DNA from: Chlorogloea sp. CCALA 695
Lineage (GTDB): Bacteria; Cyanobacteriota; Cyanobacteriia; Cyanobacteriales; Chroococcidiopsidaceae
DNA length: 64,000 bases
Direction of reading: 5' to 3'
Assembly: GCF_003003885.1 (NCBI RefSeq)
Contig: NZ_PVWN01000002.1
Span: 1-64,000 of the forward strand
The number at the start of each line of letters is the position of its first letter. Position 1 is the stretch's first letter. The translations under genes were made by a program, and so were the position numbers. The notes under the pieces are model-generated. The model had not been told where the DNA came from, ran no database searches, and was given only the letters and a program-made list of their open reading frames with translations. Shown piece by piece: positions 52,815 to 62,787 of the stretch.

Positions 52815-55017
52815 GAATATCGCTCATTTTTTTGATTTGGACAAATACTTTTTCTAATTGAACCCGATCGCGTATTTCCAAACCCAAGTCAATAATAGCA
52901 GGTTCCCCATTTGTCGTTTTAACGTTGGCATTTCGCACGTTGATACTATAGTCGCTCAGGCGAGATAAAATATCTTTGAGTACACCTACGCGGTCAATAG
53001 CTTCTATTTGCACGTCAATAGGATAAGTTTGGGGACGACCTTTATTCGAGTCTACAGGATTCCAGCTTACCGGAACTAAGCGATCGCCTTCAACATTTTC
53101 GACATTTTGACAACCTTGGCGGTGAATAGAAATCCCTCGATTGCTGCGCGTCACCACACCAATAATTACCTCTCCAGGAATTGCATTGCAACAACCCGCC
53201 AAATGATATAACAAACCTTCAACCCCAGCAATCGGCGATTCGCTGGCTTTTTTGGTAGGTAAAGGAGTCCGGGTTGCAGTAGTTGGTATAATAACTTCTG
53301 TCGTATCAATAGTTTGCTGGGTTTTAAACACTTCTCGCCAGCGATTGAGTACCAAGTTTAAAGTTACTTCCCCGTAACCCACCGCCGCCAACAAGTCCTC
53401 TACACTGTGATAATTGCATTTGAGGGCAACTTGTACCATTGGCTCAGATTTTAGCAAAGATTCAAAGCCAGTTTTACCTATTGCTTTTTCTAACATATCT
53501 CGACCACGAGAAATATTTTCGTCACGGTGCGATCGCTTGTACCATTGTCTAATCCGATTTTTTGCCGCCGATGTCCGGGCAAAATTTAACCAATCTAAGC
53601 TGGGGTGGCTGTTTTTCTGGGTAAGAATTTCGACAATATCGCCATTTTTCAACCGCGTATCTAGCGTTACCATCCGTCCATTTACCCGCGCACCACTACA
53701 ACGATTGCCAACTTCTGTATGAATCCGGTAAGCAAAATCTACCGTAGTCGCACCGGGACTAAGGGGAATTACATCGCCTTTGGGAGTAAATACATAAACA
53801 TCATCTTCAAATAAATTATCTTTAACGCTTTCTAAATACTCCTGGGGATCTTTAACGTCTTTAAGGTCGTGTTGCCATTCTAATAGCTGTCGTAACCAGG
53901 TCAACTTTTCGTCTCCTGGAGCCATTTGCGTATGACTGCTACCTTTTTCTTTATACTTCCAGTGGGCGGCAATTCCATACTCAGCGATGTGGTGCATTTC
54001 TATCGTGCGAATTTGCACTTCTACGGGTCTGCCTGTGAAGCCTACAACCGCCGTATGCAATGATTGATAGCGATTTGGTTTGGGCAAGCCAATATAGTCT
54101 TTAAACCGCCCTGGAATCGGCTTAAATTCATCGTGAGCTATGGCTAAAGCCCGATAACATTCTTCGTTCGTTTGTACCACAATCCGAATTGCCGCCAAGT
54201 CGTAAATTTCGCTAAATTCCTTCTGTTGGCGCTGCATTTTTTGATAAATGCCGTAAAGATGCTTAGGACGACCGCTAACATCGCTGTAATTAATCCCTGC
54301 TTGGTCTAGCCTTGCTTTTAATATCTCTGTAACTCTAGTGAGTCTATCTTCTCTATCGCCGCGCTTTTCCGCCACCAATTCTTGCATCTGACGATAAGCA
54401 TCGGCTTCTAGGTATTTAAAAGCTAAATCTTCTAATTCCCACTTAAAGCGCCCGATCCCCAGTCTATGAGCAAGGGGGGCAAAAATATCGCGGGTTTCTT
54501 GAGCAATGCGGCGGCGCTTTTCATCAGCTAAGTGTTCTAAAGTCCGCATATTGTGCAAGCGATCGGCAAGCTTGACTACAATTACTCGTATATCTTTTGC
54601 CATCGCCAAAAACATTCGGCGAAAATTCTCGGCTTGACTTTCGGTTTTACTAGAAAAATTAAACTTAGATAACTTAGTAACCCCTTCTACCAATTGGCGC
54701 ACTTCGGGATTAAACAACTGTTCTAATTGTTCAATTGTAATATCAGTATCTTCAACCACATCATGAAGAAAACCCGCCGCAATCATCGCGCTACCGCCAC
54801 CTAAATCGCGCAACAAACCCGCCACCGCTACCGGATGACAGATATAAGGTTCGCCAGATTTGCGATACTGTCCTTCATGGAGTTTATAGGCAAAATCAAA
54901 AGCGCGACAGATAATTGCCGCATCGCTAGAATCATTATCTGACGATGCAATTAAACACTTTTGTAACCATTCAGGAATAACACAATCAAAGGAAGCGGTA
55001 GGCGCAACGGCATTCAT
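52780..55017 (-). CDS. Bifunctional (p)ppGpp synthetase/hydrolase (Rel/SpoT)
   Basis: 745 residues. The HD hydrolase region has AAGFLHDVVEDTDITIEQL. The synthetase part includes LYGIYQKMQRQ and PIPGRFKDYIGLPKPNRYQS, where RFKD is the variant found in bifunctional enzymes. A TGS domain follows (DVYVFTPKGDVIPLSPGAT), then a C-terminal ACT domain (IEAIDRVGVLKDILSRLSDY). It makes and degrades the stringent-response alarmone. Full length. As the only copy here it is probably the main cyanobacterial Rel. Confidence 0.96.
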   Translation of the reverse strand: MNAVAPTASFDCVIPEWLQKCLIASSDNDSSDAAIICRAFDFAYKLHEGQYRKSGEPYICHPVAVAGLLRDLGGGSAMIAAGFLHDVVEDTDITIEQLEQLFNPEVRQLVEGVTKLSKFNFSSKTESQAENFRRMFLAMAKDIRVIVVKLADRLHNMRTLEHLADEKRRRIAQETRDIFAPLAHRLGIGRFKWELEDLAFKYLEADAYRQMQELVAEKRGDREDRLTRVTEILKARLDQAGINYSDVSGRPKHLYGIYQKMQRQQKEFSEIYDLAAIRIVVQTNEECYRALAIAHDEFKPIPGRFKDYIGLPKPNRYQSLHTAVVGFTGRPVEVQIRTIEMHHIAEYGIAAHWKYKEKGSSHTQMAPGDEKLTWLRQLLEWQHDLKDVKDPQEYLESVKDNLFEDDVYVFTPKGDVIPLSPGATTVDFAYRIHTEVGNRCSGARVNGRMVTLDTRLKNGDIVEILTQKNSHPSLDWLNFARTSAAKNRIRQWYKRSHRDENISRGRDMLEKAIGKTGFESLLKSEPMVQVALKCNYHSVEDLLAAVGYGEVTLNLVLNRWREVFKTQQTIDTTEVIIPTTATRTPLPTKKASESPIAGVEGLLYHLAGCCNAIPGEVIIGVVTRSNRGISIHRQGCQNVENVEGDRLVPVSWNPVDSNKGRPQTYPIDVQIEAIDRVGVLKDILSRLSDYSINVRNANVKTTNGEPAIIDLGLEIRDRVQLEKVFVQIKKMSDILNIRRVGQVEK

Positions 55018-55223
55018 AGGGATCGGGGCTGCAATAAACTATTTGGGGTAGAACTATTAAAAAAGGCGACGGGTAAAGCAAAACAAATTATTAGGTTTGT
55101 TAATAGTAGCGCCAATTGTGCCAAAACATAGGCGGCGCAGTTATAAAAAATGTTTGTAGATTAGCAATTGTCTGCTAAACCTCTAAAATCTATTCATAGG
55201 GCAAAATTATTTACATTAATCTT

Positions 55224-55577
55224 ATGCTAATTAGCCCAATGTTGCCAGAATACCACCAGCATTATCAGCAATTTGTCAAACTAATAGAGCAACTGCAATC
55301 TCAACAGCAAGACTTGGCTCTTTTGCGCCAAAGTCACCAAAAAGCGCAGCAATTTTTCATTCAACAGATACTAACATTAGAGCCAATAGACAATTATCAA
55401 ATCCGCTCTTATCAAACAGAAATTAGCAAACAGTTGCAATTAATCGGTATGGATGTAATATTTTTGCAAGCAGCAAAAGTACCCGAAACCGCCGCAAATA
55501 GACAAAAACAACTACTTCAGCGCCTCCCCACTTTACTTAATTATTGCAACGCTATCCTTCAAGCTTGTCAAACATGA
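55224..55577 (+). CDS. PatD-like small protein (heterocyst frequency family)
   Basis: 117 residues, all helical: YHQHYQQFVKLIEQL, then a Gln-rich helix and the diagnostic-looking IRSYQTEISKQLQLIGMDVI, FLQAAKVPETAANRQKQL. This matches my memory of PatD, which tunes heterocyst frequency in Anabaena; relatives exist in other cyanobacteria. Start could be ATG 55224 or 55239 (MLPEYH). Its stop overlaps the ABC gene by ATGA. Confidence 0.65.
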   Translation: MLISPMLPEYHQHYQQFVKLIEQLQSQQQDLALLRQSHQKAQQFFIQQILTLEPIDNYQIRSYQTEISKQLQLIGMDVIFLQAAKVPETAANRQKQLLQRLPTLLNYCNAILQACQT

Positions 55578-57217
55578 AATCTCTACTAACTATAGAAAAT
55601 CTTAAAGTAGCCTATCCCCAACGCCGACTAAGTGGGCAACAACCTAATTGGGCAATAAATGATGTATCTTTAACCTTGCAAAGGGGCGATCGCTTAGGCT
55701 TAGTAGGAGAGTCGGGTTGTGGTAAATCGACCTTAGGTAGAGCCGTTATGCGTTTGCTACCACCATCATCGCAAATTGAAGGTAGCGTTAACTTTGATGG
55801 TCAGCCAGTTTTTGAAATGAATAGTTCCCAAGTGCGAAAGTTTCGTGGCGAAGCAGTGGCGCTAATATTTCAAGATCCGATGACAAGGTTAGATCCTTTG
55901 ATGACGATTGGCAAACATTGTACCGAAACTTTGCTTTCGCACCAACCCCACTTATCAGCCAAACAAGCTAAAGAAAAAGCCATTGCTACTTTAGAAGCCG
56001 TTAGTATTCCTGCAAGTCGCGCTAATCAGTACCCCCACGAGTTTAGCGGCGGAATGAGACAAAGAGTTGCGATCGCACTTGCCTTATTACTCAATCCCAA
56101 ACTTATTGTTGCAGACGAACCCACCACCAGTTTAGATGTAACTATCGCCGCGCAAATTCTAGACGAATTAACGAGATTATGCCGAGAGCGAGAAATGGCA
56201 CTGCTATTGATATCTCACGATTTGGCGCTAGTAGGGAAATACTGCGATCGCATGGGCGTAATGTACCAGGGATCGCTTGTGGAATTAAACGACTCTAAAA
56301 GCGTCTTGCAGCAGCCCCAGCATGAATATACGCAAAGCCTCTTAAAAGCGGCTTTACGTTTGCACGAGAACGATAAAAAAGCAACAGTAAATAAGCAAGA
56401 GCGATCGCCTTTACTAAAAACTATTAACTTACAGCAACACTACACCATCGAACCCAATTTAATCGAGCGATTTTTTAAAGAAAAAGAGCAAACCATTAAA
56501 GCAGTAGATAATGTCAATTTAGAACTGTATCAAGGGGAAATATTAGGACTTGTGGGGGAATCTGGTTGCGGCAAAAGTACCCTTTCTCGTACCATATTGC
56601 AGCTAATTCGCCCTACTGGGGGAAAAGTACAGTTGCAAGAAACAGAACTTACTACCTTGTCGCGGCAAAACTTGTTACAGCAACGGCGACAAATGCAAAT
56701 GGTATTTCAAGATCCCCATGCTTGCCTAAATCCAATGATGACAGTAGGCGAAAATATTGCCGATCCCGTACTAATTCACAAGCTAGAAACCCCAGATTTT
56801 TCAGCGTCGCAACAAGCAATGAAGATGTTGGAAAGAGTTGGCTTAGTTCCAGCAAAGGAGTATTACGAGCGTTACCCGTCGCAACTATCGGGAGGACAAC
56901 AACAACGCTGTGCGATCGCACGCGCAGTAATTACACACCCCAAACTCTTAATCTGCGACGAACCCGTAAGTATGTTAGACGCGAGTATTCAAGCGCAAGT
57001 ATTAGATTTGATGCTGGAATTAAAACAGCAATTTGAACTTACTTATTTATTTATTACTCACGATCTTTTTGTGGCACGATTTTTATGCGATCGCATTGCC
57101 GTGATGCAAGCCGGAAAAATTGTCGAAATTGGTGCAACCGAAGACATTTTTAATCATCCTCAACACCCGTACACGCAAACGTTGTTAAAAGCCGCGCCTT
57201 TATTAGCGCGATCGTGA
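55574..57217 (+). CDS. ABC transporter ATP-binding protein with two NBDs (oligopeptide/nickel type)
   Basis: 547 residues with two full ATPase halves. NBD1: VGESGCGKSTLGRAVM (Walker A), EFSGGMRQRVAIALALLL, LIVADEPTTSLDVT. NBD2: VGESGCGKSTLSRTIL, QLSGGQQQRCAIARAVI, LLICDEPVSMLDASI. Each has the Opp/Dpp-type C-terminal 'HPQHPYTQ' tail. Such fused pairs (YejF-like) energise peptide or nickel import, yet no permease or binding protein lies nearby, so the partner is elsewhere. ATG 55574 overlaps the PatD-like stop. Confidence 0.95.
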   Translation: MKSLLTIENLKVAYPQRRLSGQQPNWAINDVSLTLQRGDRLGLVGESGCGKSTLGRAVMRLLPPSSQIEGSVNFDGQPVFEMNSSQVRKFRGEAVALIFQDPMTRLDPLMTIGKHCTETLLSHQPHLSAKQAKEKAIATLEAVSIPASRANQYPHEFSGGMRQRVAIALALLLNPKLIVADEPTTSLDVTIAAQILDELTRLCREREMALLLISHDLALVGKYCDRMGVMYQGSLVELNDSKSVLQQPQHEYTQSLLKAALRLHENDKKATVNKQERSPLLKTINLQQHYTIEPNLIERFFKEKEQTIKAVDNVNLELYQGEILGLVGESGCGKSTLSRTILQLIRPTGGKVQLQETELTTLSRQNLLQQRRQMQMVFQDPHACLNPMMTVGENIADPVLIHKLETPDFSASQQAMKMLERVGLVPAKEYYERYPSQLSGGQQQRCAIARAVITHPKLLICDEPVSMLDASIQAQVLDLMLELKQQFELTYLFITHDLFVARFLCDRIAVMQAGKIVEIGATEDIFNHPQHPYTQTLLKAAPLLARS

Positions 57218-57235
57218 TTATTCCCGATGCGATCG

Positions 57236-58438
57236 CTACAACTGATTGGCGGGTGGTGGAACAATGCCAGTTTTTTGCAAACCTGCATCAATTTTTTTTA
57301 TTAGTTCAAAGTCTGCCTCTAAAAGAGAATTGTCTGGACTAATTGGCTGTTCTAGAAAGGCGAAAGCTTGGCGAAATTGCTGGGGTTGGGCAATAATTGG
57401 CGCATCAAAATGACAGGGAATAATTCGTTCAAAATTCCAACAGGCTACAATATCCGCCCAAGCAAGAGTTTCCGTAGGAGCGCGGTTGAGAATTAAAGTT
57501 TGTAATACAGGAGCAACAAATAATTTGCGATCTCGTAGCGCCTCAAACGAGCGCTGCCAATTAAGCCGCCATTGGAATGGAAATAACCCAAAATAAGCCT
57601 TTTTTGAGCGGTTTTTGGCTTTAAAAGCATTGCCCAATAGGTCTTTTAACCTCGGTACTTCTAAAACGCTAGGACTAAAATACAAGGCAAACAAAGAGAT
57701 ACGTTGCCATCCTTTGCAGCGATTGTCATAAGTATCTGCAACTACATCGGTGGCTTTATCTTTGGCATGAAACAGCAAAGGATAAGGATCTAACTGCACA
57801 ATGGCAGGTGGCGAAGCTGGCACGGAAACGATCGTATCTGTCACTAATAAAGTACGCGATTTTTTGTGAAAAAAAGCAACTTCAGTAAATCTACCTAATC
57901 CCAGTTCAATCGCGCCCAGAATAGCATAGTCAAACTCTTGAGCAAAGGGAGTTTGGCTAATATCTGCTGAAAGTACCTGAGTTCTTTTAAAGGGCAAACC
58001 AAGCCAACTAAGCGGCAAATTAAGCGGAAAACTCCACTGCTTAGGCGCTACAAATATTTGGGCATGGCGAAAGTATCTAGCAAAAGGGCCGACAAATACT
58101 TTATGTTCTAACCCAGAGCTAGTAGGCAAAATGATATATTTAACATCACCATGTTCAATAACTAATTCATTTAGAAGCCTGATACATTCTGGAGTTGGGG
58201 CAACTGGTGCGTAAACGAGCAAACCGCCAGTATCAAGCTTTACAACGCTCATACGAATAGGTACGACAACATAAAAGATGCCCTGAAGTTGATCGAAAGT
58301 CCAAACAGTATTTTTTACAACCTCAGTGCGGATTGTTTGCCGTTGGCTAAAAGGGTAAATTGGCAAGGTAAACCAAAAAGACCACAAAAAATCTTTACTA
58401 TACTGCTTAGATAATTCTGACGTTTCCTGTACTTTCAT
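57236..58438 (-). CDS. DUF4336 domain-containing protein
   Basis: 400 residues. The sequence VAPTPECIRLLNELVIEHGD, YIILPTSSGLEHKVFVGPFA and LLVTDTIVSVPASPP is the DUF4336 layout, a metallo-beta-lactamase-like fold without the normal HxHxDH set. Cyanobacterial and plant homologues have unknown roles. Start at 58438 (MKVQETS) is preferred; the frame opens to 58471. It is convergent with the ABC protein, 18 bp apart. Confidence 0.85.
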   Translation of the reverse strand: MKVQETSELSKQYSKDFLWSFWFTLPIYPFSQRQTIRTEVVKNTVWTFDQLQGIFYVVVPIRMSVVKLDTGGLLVYAPVAPTPECIRLLNELVIEHGDVKYIILPTSSGLEHKVFVGPFARYFRHAQIFVAPKQWSFPLNLPLSWLGLPFKRTQVLSADISQTPFAQEFDYAILGAIELGLGRFTEVAFFHKKSRTLLVTDTIVSVPASPPAIVQLDPYPLLFHAKDKATDVVADTYDNRCKGWQRISLFALYFSPSVLEVPRLKDLLGNAFKAKNRSKKAYFGLFPFQWRLNWQRSFEALRDRKLFVAPVLQTLILNRAPTETLAWADIVACWNFERIIPCHFDAPIIAQPQQFRQAFAFLEQPISPDNSLLEADFELIKKIDAGLQKTGIVPPPANQL

Positions 58439-58525
58439 CCTAAAATTGGGGTAATTAAAGACTCCTAACAAATTGTCAATGCTTAAATTATTTTATTGGA
58501 AGCAGCCCACAGTCAAAATAGAAGC

Positions 58526-59857
58526 ATGACGATTGATTCAAATTCTTCTCACCCCGATTCTAGCCCTGAAAACTCCAGCGACGATCGCAATAATAACGAT
58601 CTCGGCATTAGTACAGCAGATTTGGCAACCAAACAGGCTTTAGCTGCTTTGTCATCCCTGCAATCATCGCCGCAGAATCTCGCTACTTTAACTCAATCTC
58701 GATCTACTAACCAAGACAATACAAAGTTTCGTACAGGTAGCCCGCGAGCAATAGTTGTAACTTTGATTGCAATTATTTTAGTAATTATTGGCGTAGCTGT
58801 AAATAACTTTTTAATTGGCATTGTAGGTACGCTGCTGGCTTTGCTACTTTCGGGAGCAGTGATTTTACCTTGGTTGCAAGCGGTAGTTAGTGAAATGGTA
58901 TCGCCTCAAGAAAGGTCATTATTTGTGGCTTTTTTGGGCGCTGCCGCCGCAATTGTGGGTTTATTTAACTTCACAGGCATCAACACCCAAATTTATGCTT
59001 GGGGCGAACAAATTAACTGGGATGCCTTTGGGACATTAGCCGAGTGGTTTGGGGCTTTGGGACAAATTTTAATTGCTGTAATTGCGGTTTATGTGGCTTG
59101 GCGACAGTACGTGATTTCTAAAGACTTGACTATTCAGCAAAATTTGCTCACCGTCCAACAAAACTTAATTACTCAACAGCAAACCATTGATGCTTATTTT
59201 CAAGGTGTATCTGACTTAGTGTTAGATGAGCAAGGATTATTAGAAGATTGGCCCCAAGAAAGAGCGATCGCTGAAGGACGCACCGCCGCTATATTTAGTA
59301 GTGTTGATGGCAGTGGTAAAGCCAAGATAATCCGGTTTCTATCTCGTTCTAAGCTCCTTACCCCGTTGCAACGCGATTCTCGCTTAGGTAGAGCTATTCT
59401 AAATGGTAATGGTGGTTACGCCGAAGATCGCCTCTATGGAGTGCGGGTAATAGACTTAGGTGTAATGTTAGCAGGGGCGGATCTTTCTAATACAGATTTG
59501 CGCTGGACAGACCTCAGCGAAGCTAACTTAGTTCGCGCTAACTTGAGTAAATGCGATTTGGTTAAAACTAACTTAGCTCGGACTATTTTGTATGATGCTA
59601 AGTTGGTTGGCGCAGACTTTAAAGGAACTCGGTTATTTTATGGCAAGGCGGAAGTAGCTAGTCCTCGTAGTCGTACATCTGGGCCCAACTACCAAACCGG
59701 AGAATATACCGGAGCAGTAGTTGAAGATGCCGATTTTAGCGACGTACAGAGGATGTCTGAACCCGTGCGTTACTACTGCTGTACGTGGGGTGGCGAACAA
59801 ACTAGAGCAACGATTCCTGGCGGCTGCGAAGGTATTGTCAGCAAGTTAGAAAAATGA
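58526..59857 (+). CDS. Pentapeptide-repeat membrane protein
   Basis: 443 residues. A Ser/Asn-rich start is followed by membrane helices (IVVTLIAIILVIIGVAVNNF, GTLLALLLSGAVILPWLQ, LFVAFLGAAAAIVGLFNF, GQILIAVIAVYVAW), a coiled-coil Gln-rich stretch (LTIQQNLLTVQQNLITQQQ) and pentapeptide repeats (LSNTDLRWTDLSEANLVRAN, ANLSKCDLVKTNLART). The C-terminus is Cys-rich (RYYCCTWGGEQ). Function unknown. Its stop overlaps the TVP38 start (ATGA). Confidence 0.85.
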   Translation: MTIDSNSSHPDSSPENSSDDRNNNDLGISTADLATKQALAALSSLQSSPQNLATLTQSRSTNQDNTKFRTGSPRAIVVTLIAIILVIIGVAVNNFLIGIVGTLLALLLSGAVILPWLQAVVSEMVSPQERSLFVAFLGAAAAIVGLFNFTGINTQIYAWGEQINWDAFGTLAEWFGALGQILIAVIAVYVAWRQYVISKDLTIQQNLLTVQQNLITQQQTIDAYFQGVSDLVLDEQGLLEDWPQERAIAEGRTAAIFSSVDGSGKAKIIRFLSRSKLLTPLQRDSRLGRAILNGNGGYAEDRLYGVRVIDLGVMLAGADLSNTDLRWTDLSEANLVRANLSKCDLVKTNLARTILYDAKLVGADFKGTRLFYGKAEVASPRSRTSGPNYQTGEYTGAVVEDADFSDVQRMSEPVRYYCCTWGGEQTRATIPGGCEGIVSKLEK

Positions 59858-60549
59858 AAACAGGTATTTTACTACTAGCAATTATCTGTATTGTGGCTAC
59901 GGGTGGAGTAATTTATTTACTTGGGGGCATAGAAAGCGCTCAAATTAGAGCTTGGTTAAATTCTGTAGGTATTTGGTCGCCAGTTATTTATATTGCGCTG
60001 TATGTATTAGCAACAGTGTTAGTTTTACCTTCAACGGTACTTAATCTCACTGGTGGAGCAGTTTTCGGAGCCGTATGGGGGACTTTGTGGACTAGCTTGG
60101 CGGCAATTATTGCGGCAATTGTTGCTTTTACTTTTACTCGCACGGTGGGAAGGGAAATTATCGCTGAAAGACTTTCTGGACGTTGGCAAGCGATGGATGC
60201 AGAAGTACGCCAGGGGGGACTATTTTATATGTTTGCCATCCGGTTAGTGCCAATTATGCCCTACGGCTTGGTCAATTTTGCGGCGGGGTTAACATCAATT
60301 AGTTTTAAAGATTATGTTTTGGGTACAACTATGGGTACAGTACCTAGTGTTTTACCTTTTGTACTTTTGGGTAGTTCAGGGTTAAAGGCATTGCATACGG
60401 GAGATATTTTACCTTTAGTGGGAGCTTTGGCACTTACAGGTATTCTTGTGGGAGGTTCTACATGGTATCGTCGTCGCATCTTGCTGAGTAAAACCGCAAA
60501 AGCCTTGCAACAAAAAGAACTTAGCAATGAAGACTTGAAGGAACGCTAA
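59854..60549 (+). CDS. TVP38/TMEM64-family membrane protein
   Basis: 231 residues, about six helices. LPSTVLNLTGGAVFGAVWGT is the 'p.t.l.l.gG.lFG...G' signature, and FYMFAIRLVPIMPYGLVNFA (R-x-x-P) follows. It is a DedA-superfamily protein, related to lipid scramblases and transporters. The tail is basic. It is coupled by ATGA to the pentapeptide-repeat gene, suggesting a joint envelope role. Confidence 0.93.
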   Translation: MKTGILLLAIICIVATGGVIYLLGGIESAQIRAWLNSVGIWSPVIYIALYVLATVLVLPSTVLNLTGGAVFGAVWGTLWTSLAAIIAAIVAFTFTRTVGREIIAERLSGRWQAMDAEVRQGGLFYMFAIRLVPIMPYGLVNFAAGLTSISFKDYVLGTTMGTVPSVLPFVLLGSSGLKALHTGDILPLVGALALTGILVGGSTWYRRRILLSKTAKALQQKELSNEDLKER

Positions 60550-60592
60550 AGTACGTGGTGTTGCTGAAAGTATGATAATTTTTCCTTGGAAT

Positions 60593-60625
60593 TACTACCA
60601 ATTACCAATTACCCATTACCAATCC
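60593..60625 (+). repeat. Short tandem CCAATTA/CCCATTA repeat
   Basis: Runs of CCAATTA and CCCATTA (about seven bases each, four units) before the GT2 gene. Such heptameric short tandem repeats are typical of cyanobacterial spacers. They lie near the promoter and might affect expression. Confidence 0.8.
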
Positions 60626-60636
60626 AGCAACGCCAA

Positions 60637-61590
60637 ATGTCTCCTAAATATTCTTTTATCATTCCAATTTATAACGAAGAAGAAACAATTTTAGAAATGT
60701 ACCGCCGGATGAGTGCAGTAATGGATCGGATGGATGGGGCGGTAGAATTAATTTTAATCAATGATGGTAGCCGCGATCGCTCAATCCATTTACTACGGGA
60801 TTTACACGATCAAGACTCTCGCGTTTGCTATCTTAGTTTGGCGCGTAATTTTGGACACCAAATTGCTGTGACTGCGGGTTTAAACTTTGCTAGAGGTCAA
60901 GTTGTTGTTATTTTAGACGCAGACTTGCAAGATCCTCCCGAACTTATCCCTGACATGGTAGAAAAGTGGAAGCAAGGTTATCAAGTAGTCTACGCCCAAC
61001 GCACCCAACGCCGTCAAGAAGGCTGGTTTAAACGATTTACTGCTTACAGTTTCTATCGATTGCTTAAGCAACTGGCTGATGTAGATATTCCGACAGATAC
61101 GGGGGATTTTTGTTTGCTGGATCGACAGGTTGTAGAGGTGCTAAATGCGATGCCAGAACGCAACCGTTATATTAGGGGATTGCGATCGTGGATTGGTTTT
61201 CGTCAAACTGCAATTCGATTTGAGCGCGATCCTCGCTTCGCTGGAGAAGTTAAGTATACTTTCCGTAAGTCTTTGGCTTTAGCAATCAATGGTTTAGTAT
61301 CATTCTCTACAGTGCCGTTGCGTATATCTACTTATGTAGGATTGTTGGCAGCGATCGCATCTATTTTAATGGCTTTATTAGTTTTATATTGGCGGATTTT
61401 TGTCCCTAATTCGCCTTTAACAGGGTTCACAATGGTGTTAATGGCAATATTCTTCCTTGGTGCGGTGCAGCTAGTCTCTATTGGGATTTTGGGCGAATAT
61501 ATTGGGCGGATTTACGAAGAAGTTAAGGGTAGACCTTTGTACACTTTAGCGGAAGTTGGCGGCTTTATTCGTCAGCAAACCAAAGTTTAA
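60637..61590 (+). CDS. Family 2 glycosyltransferase (DPM1/ArnC-like)
   Basis: 317 residues. [48 protein letters not shown] (DxD), and [13 protein letters not shown] with [11 protein letters not shown] are the GT2 polyprenyl-phosphate sugar transferase motifs. Two C-terminal membrane helices ([19 protein letters not shown] and [20 protein letters not shown]) anchor it. It likely moves glucose or similar to a lipid phosphate. ATG 60637 follows the tandem repeat. Confidence 0.95.
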   Translation: MSPKYSFIIPIYNEEETILEMYRRMSAVMDRMDGAVELILINDGSRDRSIHLLRDLHDQDSRVCYLSLARNFGHQIAVTAGLNFARGQVVVILDADLQDPPELIPDMVEKWKQGYQVVYAQRTQRRQEGWFKRFTAYSFYRLLKQLADVDIPTDTGDFCLLDRQVVEVLNAMPERNRYIRGLRSWIGFRQTAIRFERDPRFAGEVKYTFRKSLALAINGLVSFSTVPLRISTYVGLLAAIASILMALLVLYWRIFVPNSPLTGFTMVLMAIFFLGAVQLVSIGILGEYIGRIYEEVKGRPLYTLAEVGGFIRQQTKV

Positions 61591-61607
61591 TGCGAAGCTC
61601 TGCGGGC

Positions 61608-61617
61608 GCGCTAGCGC
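61608..61617. repeat. GC-rich palindrome in a spacer
   Basis: GCGCTAGCGC, a perfect 10-bp palindrome within GCGGGCGCGCTAGCGCTATCGC. It lies between the GT2 and Uma2 genes and may be part of a dispersed repeat. The spacer is only about 104 bp. Confidence 0.6.
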
Positions 61618-61694
61618 TATCGCACCTTTACATAAAAAAGCCTGGAAACGCAGTTAAACTATGGATAATGGGGAGATTAACTGCTGTAAGTATT

Positions 61695-62246
61695 ATGAAT
61701 ACAAAAGCCCAAGCAATTATAGAAAACCTTTATAGAGTGCCAGAAGACGGCAAAGCGGAACTGGTGAATGGAGAATTGGTATTGATGGCTGCAACGGGTT
61801 TCATGCCGGGAAGGGCAAGCGGTGAGATATATGTCAGCTTGCGCGATTACGAACGCCGTACTAGGGCAGGGTACGCTTTACCGGATAATGTTGGTTTTAT
61901 CGTGAATTTGCCCAACCGCCGCTCTTTTAGCCCTGATGCAGCCTTTTATAGGGGTAAACCTACCGGGGGAAAATTCCTTGAAGGTGCGCCAGTTTTTGCC
62001 GCCGAAGTAAGAAGCGAAAATGATTATGGTGAAGCCGCAGAAAAAGCAATGGCTTCTAAGCGTAAAGATTATTTTGCCGCAGGTACTTTAGTTGTGTGGG
62101 ATGTGGATGTTCTGAAAGAGGAAGTTGTTAGAGTTTATAGTGCTAATAATCCCGAACATCCGCAAATATATCGTTGTGGTGAGATGGCGGAAGCCCAAAG
62201 CGCTTTGCCAGGGTGGGTAATGGCAGTAGATGATTTGCTTGTTTAG
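61695..62246 (+). CDS. Uma2 family endonuclease-like protein (DUF820)
   Basis: 183 residues. ELVNGELVLMAATGFMPGRA, SFSPDAAFYRGKP, FAAEVRSENDYGEAAEKAM and KRKDYFAAGTLVVWDVD are the PD-(D/E)xK Uma2 pattern, with acidic residues in the EVRSEND block. The family is very abundant in cyanobacteria, with no defined role. ATG 61695 (MNTKAQAI) is preferred to a long upstream extension that has odd composition. Confidence 0.93.
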   Translation: MNTKAQAIIENLYRVPEDGKAELVNGELVLMAATGFMPGRASGEIYVSLRDYERRTRAGYALPDNVGFIVNLPNRRSFSPDAAFYRGKPTGGKFLEGAPVFAAEVRSENDYGEAAEKAMASKRKDYFAAGTLVVWDVDVLKEEVVRVYSANNPEHPQIYRCGEMAEAQSALPGWVMAVDDLLV

Positions 62247-62296
62247 GTGTGTGCGATCGCTTGCAAGGTAAAAAGTTTAGATTACGTATAAAAATA

Positions 62297-62761
62297 ATGG
62301 CTGAAAATAGAATTAAAATTGCTAAAGATAAAGCTAACTTAGTCAAAGCATTGAAAATTTCAGATACGGTAAGTGGAGTTTTTCAAACTTACGTAGATAT
62401 AATGGTATTTGCGGCGGCGATAGGAATCAGTAGAAAAAAAAGAGTTCCTTTAGTTGAAATTGCTAAGGACTTAGATCCAATTAGACGAGATTATTTTAGC
62501 AATAATAGATGTGAGTTACTTATAAATTTGCTGGCACTTTCTGAAAGTCAAAATCAAAGTATTTTATCAGATGATGAACAATCAGATGACCAGCGTATTA
62601 ACATATTTGAAGAATACGCAAATGGCGGACTTGAGGTATTACAGCAAGAATTGCGTGGAGCCGTAGATTATTCAGAACAAATGTTGCTAATTCTTAGTTA
62701 TGAACGATTTAAACCAGAATCGCCGGGGGAGGAATTTGATTTAACTAGATTCCTCTCTTAA
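62297..62761 (+). CDS. DNA phosphorothioation-associated protein 4
   Basis: 154 residues. AENRIKIAKDKANLVKALKI, GVFQTYVDIMVFAAAIGISR and KKRVPLVEIAKDLDPIRRDY, with a long acidic linker and EQMLLILSYERF, match the Dnd-system associated protein 4 family. It accompanies dnd/dpt genes in phosphorothioation loci. It is convergent with dndB, 26 bp apart, which supports the assignment. Function unknown. ATG 62297 chosen. Confidence 0.82.
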   Translation: MAENRIKIAKDKANLVKALKISDTVSGVFQTYVDIMVFAAAIGISRKKRVPLVEIAKDLDPIRRDYFSNNRCELLINLLALSESQNQSILSDDEQSDDQRINIFEEYANGGLEVLQQELRGAVDYSEQMLLILSYERFKPESPGEEFDLTRFLS

Positions 62762-62787
62762 ACTAGCTTGTAATTATAAATAAACTC

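Noticed and set aside
56566-57036. 156-residue frame within the ABC gene
   Set aside because: It runs in another frame through the conserved second ATPase half, and its residues show no family; a shadow frame.
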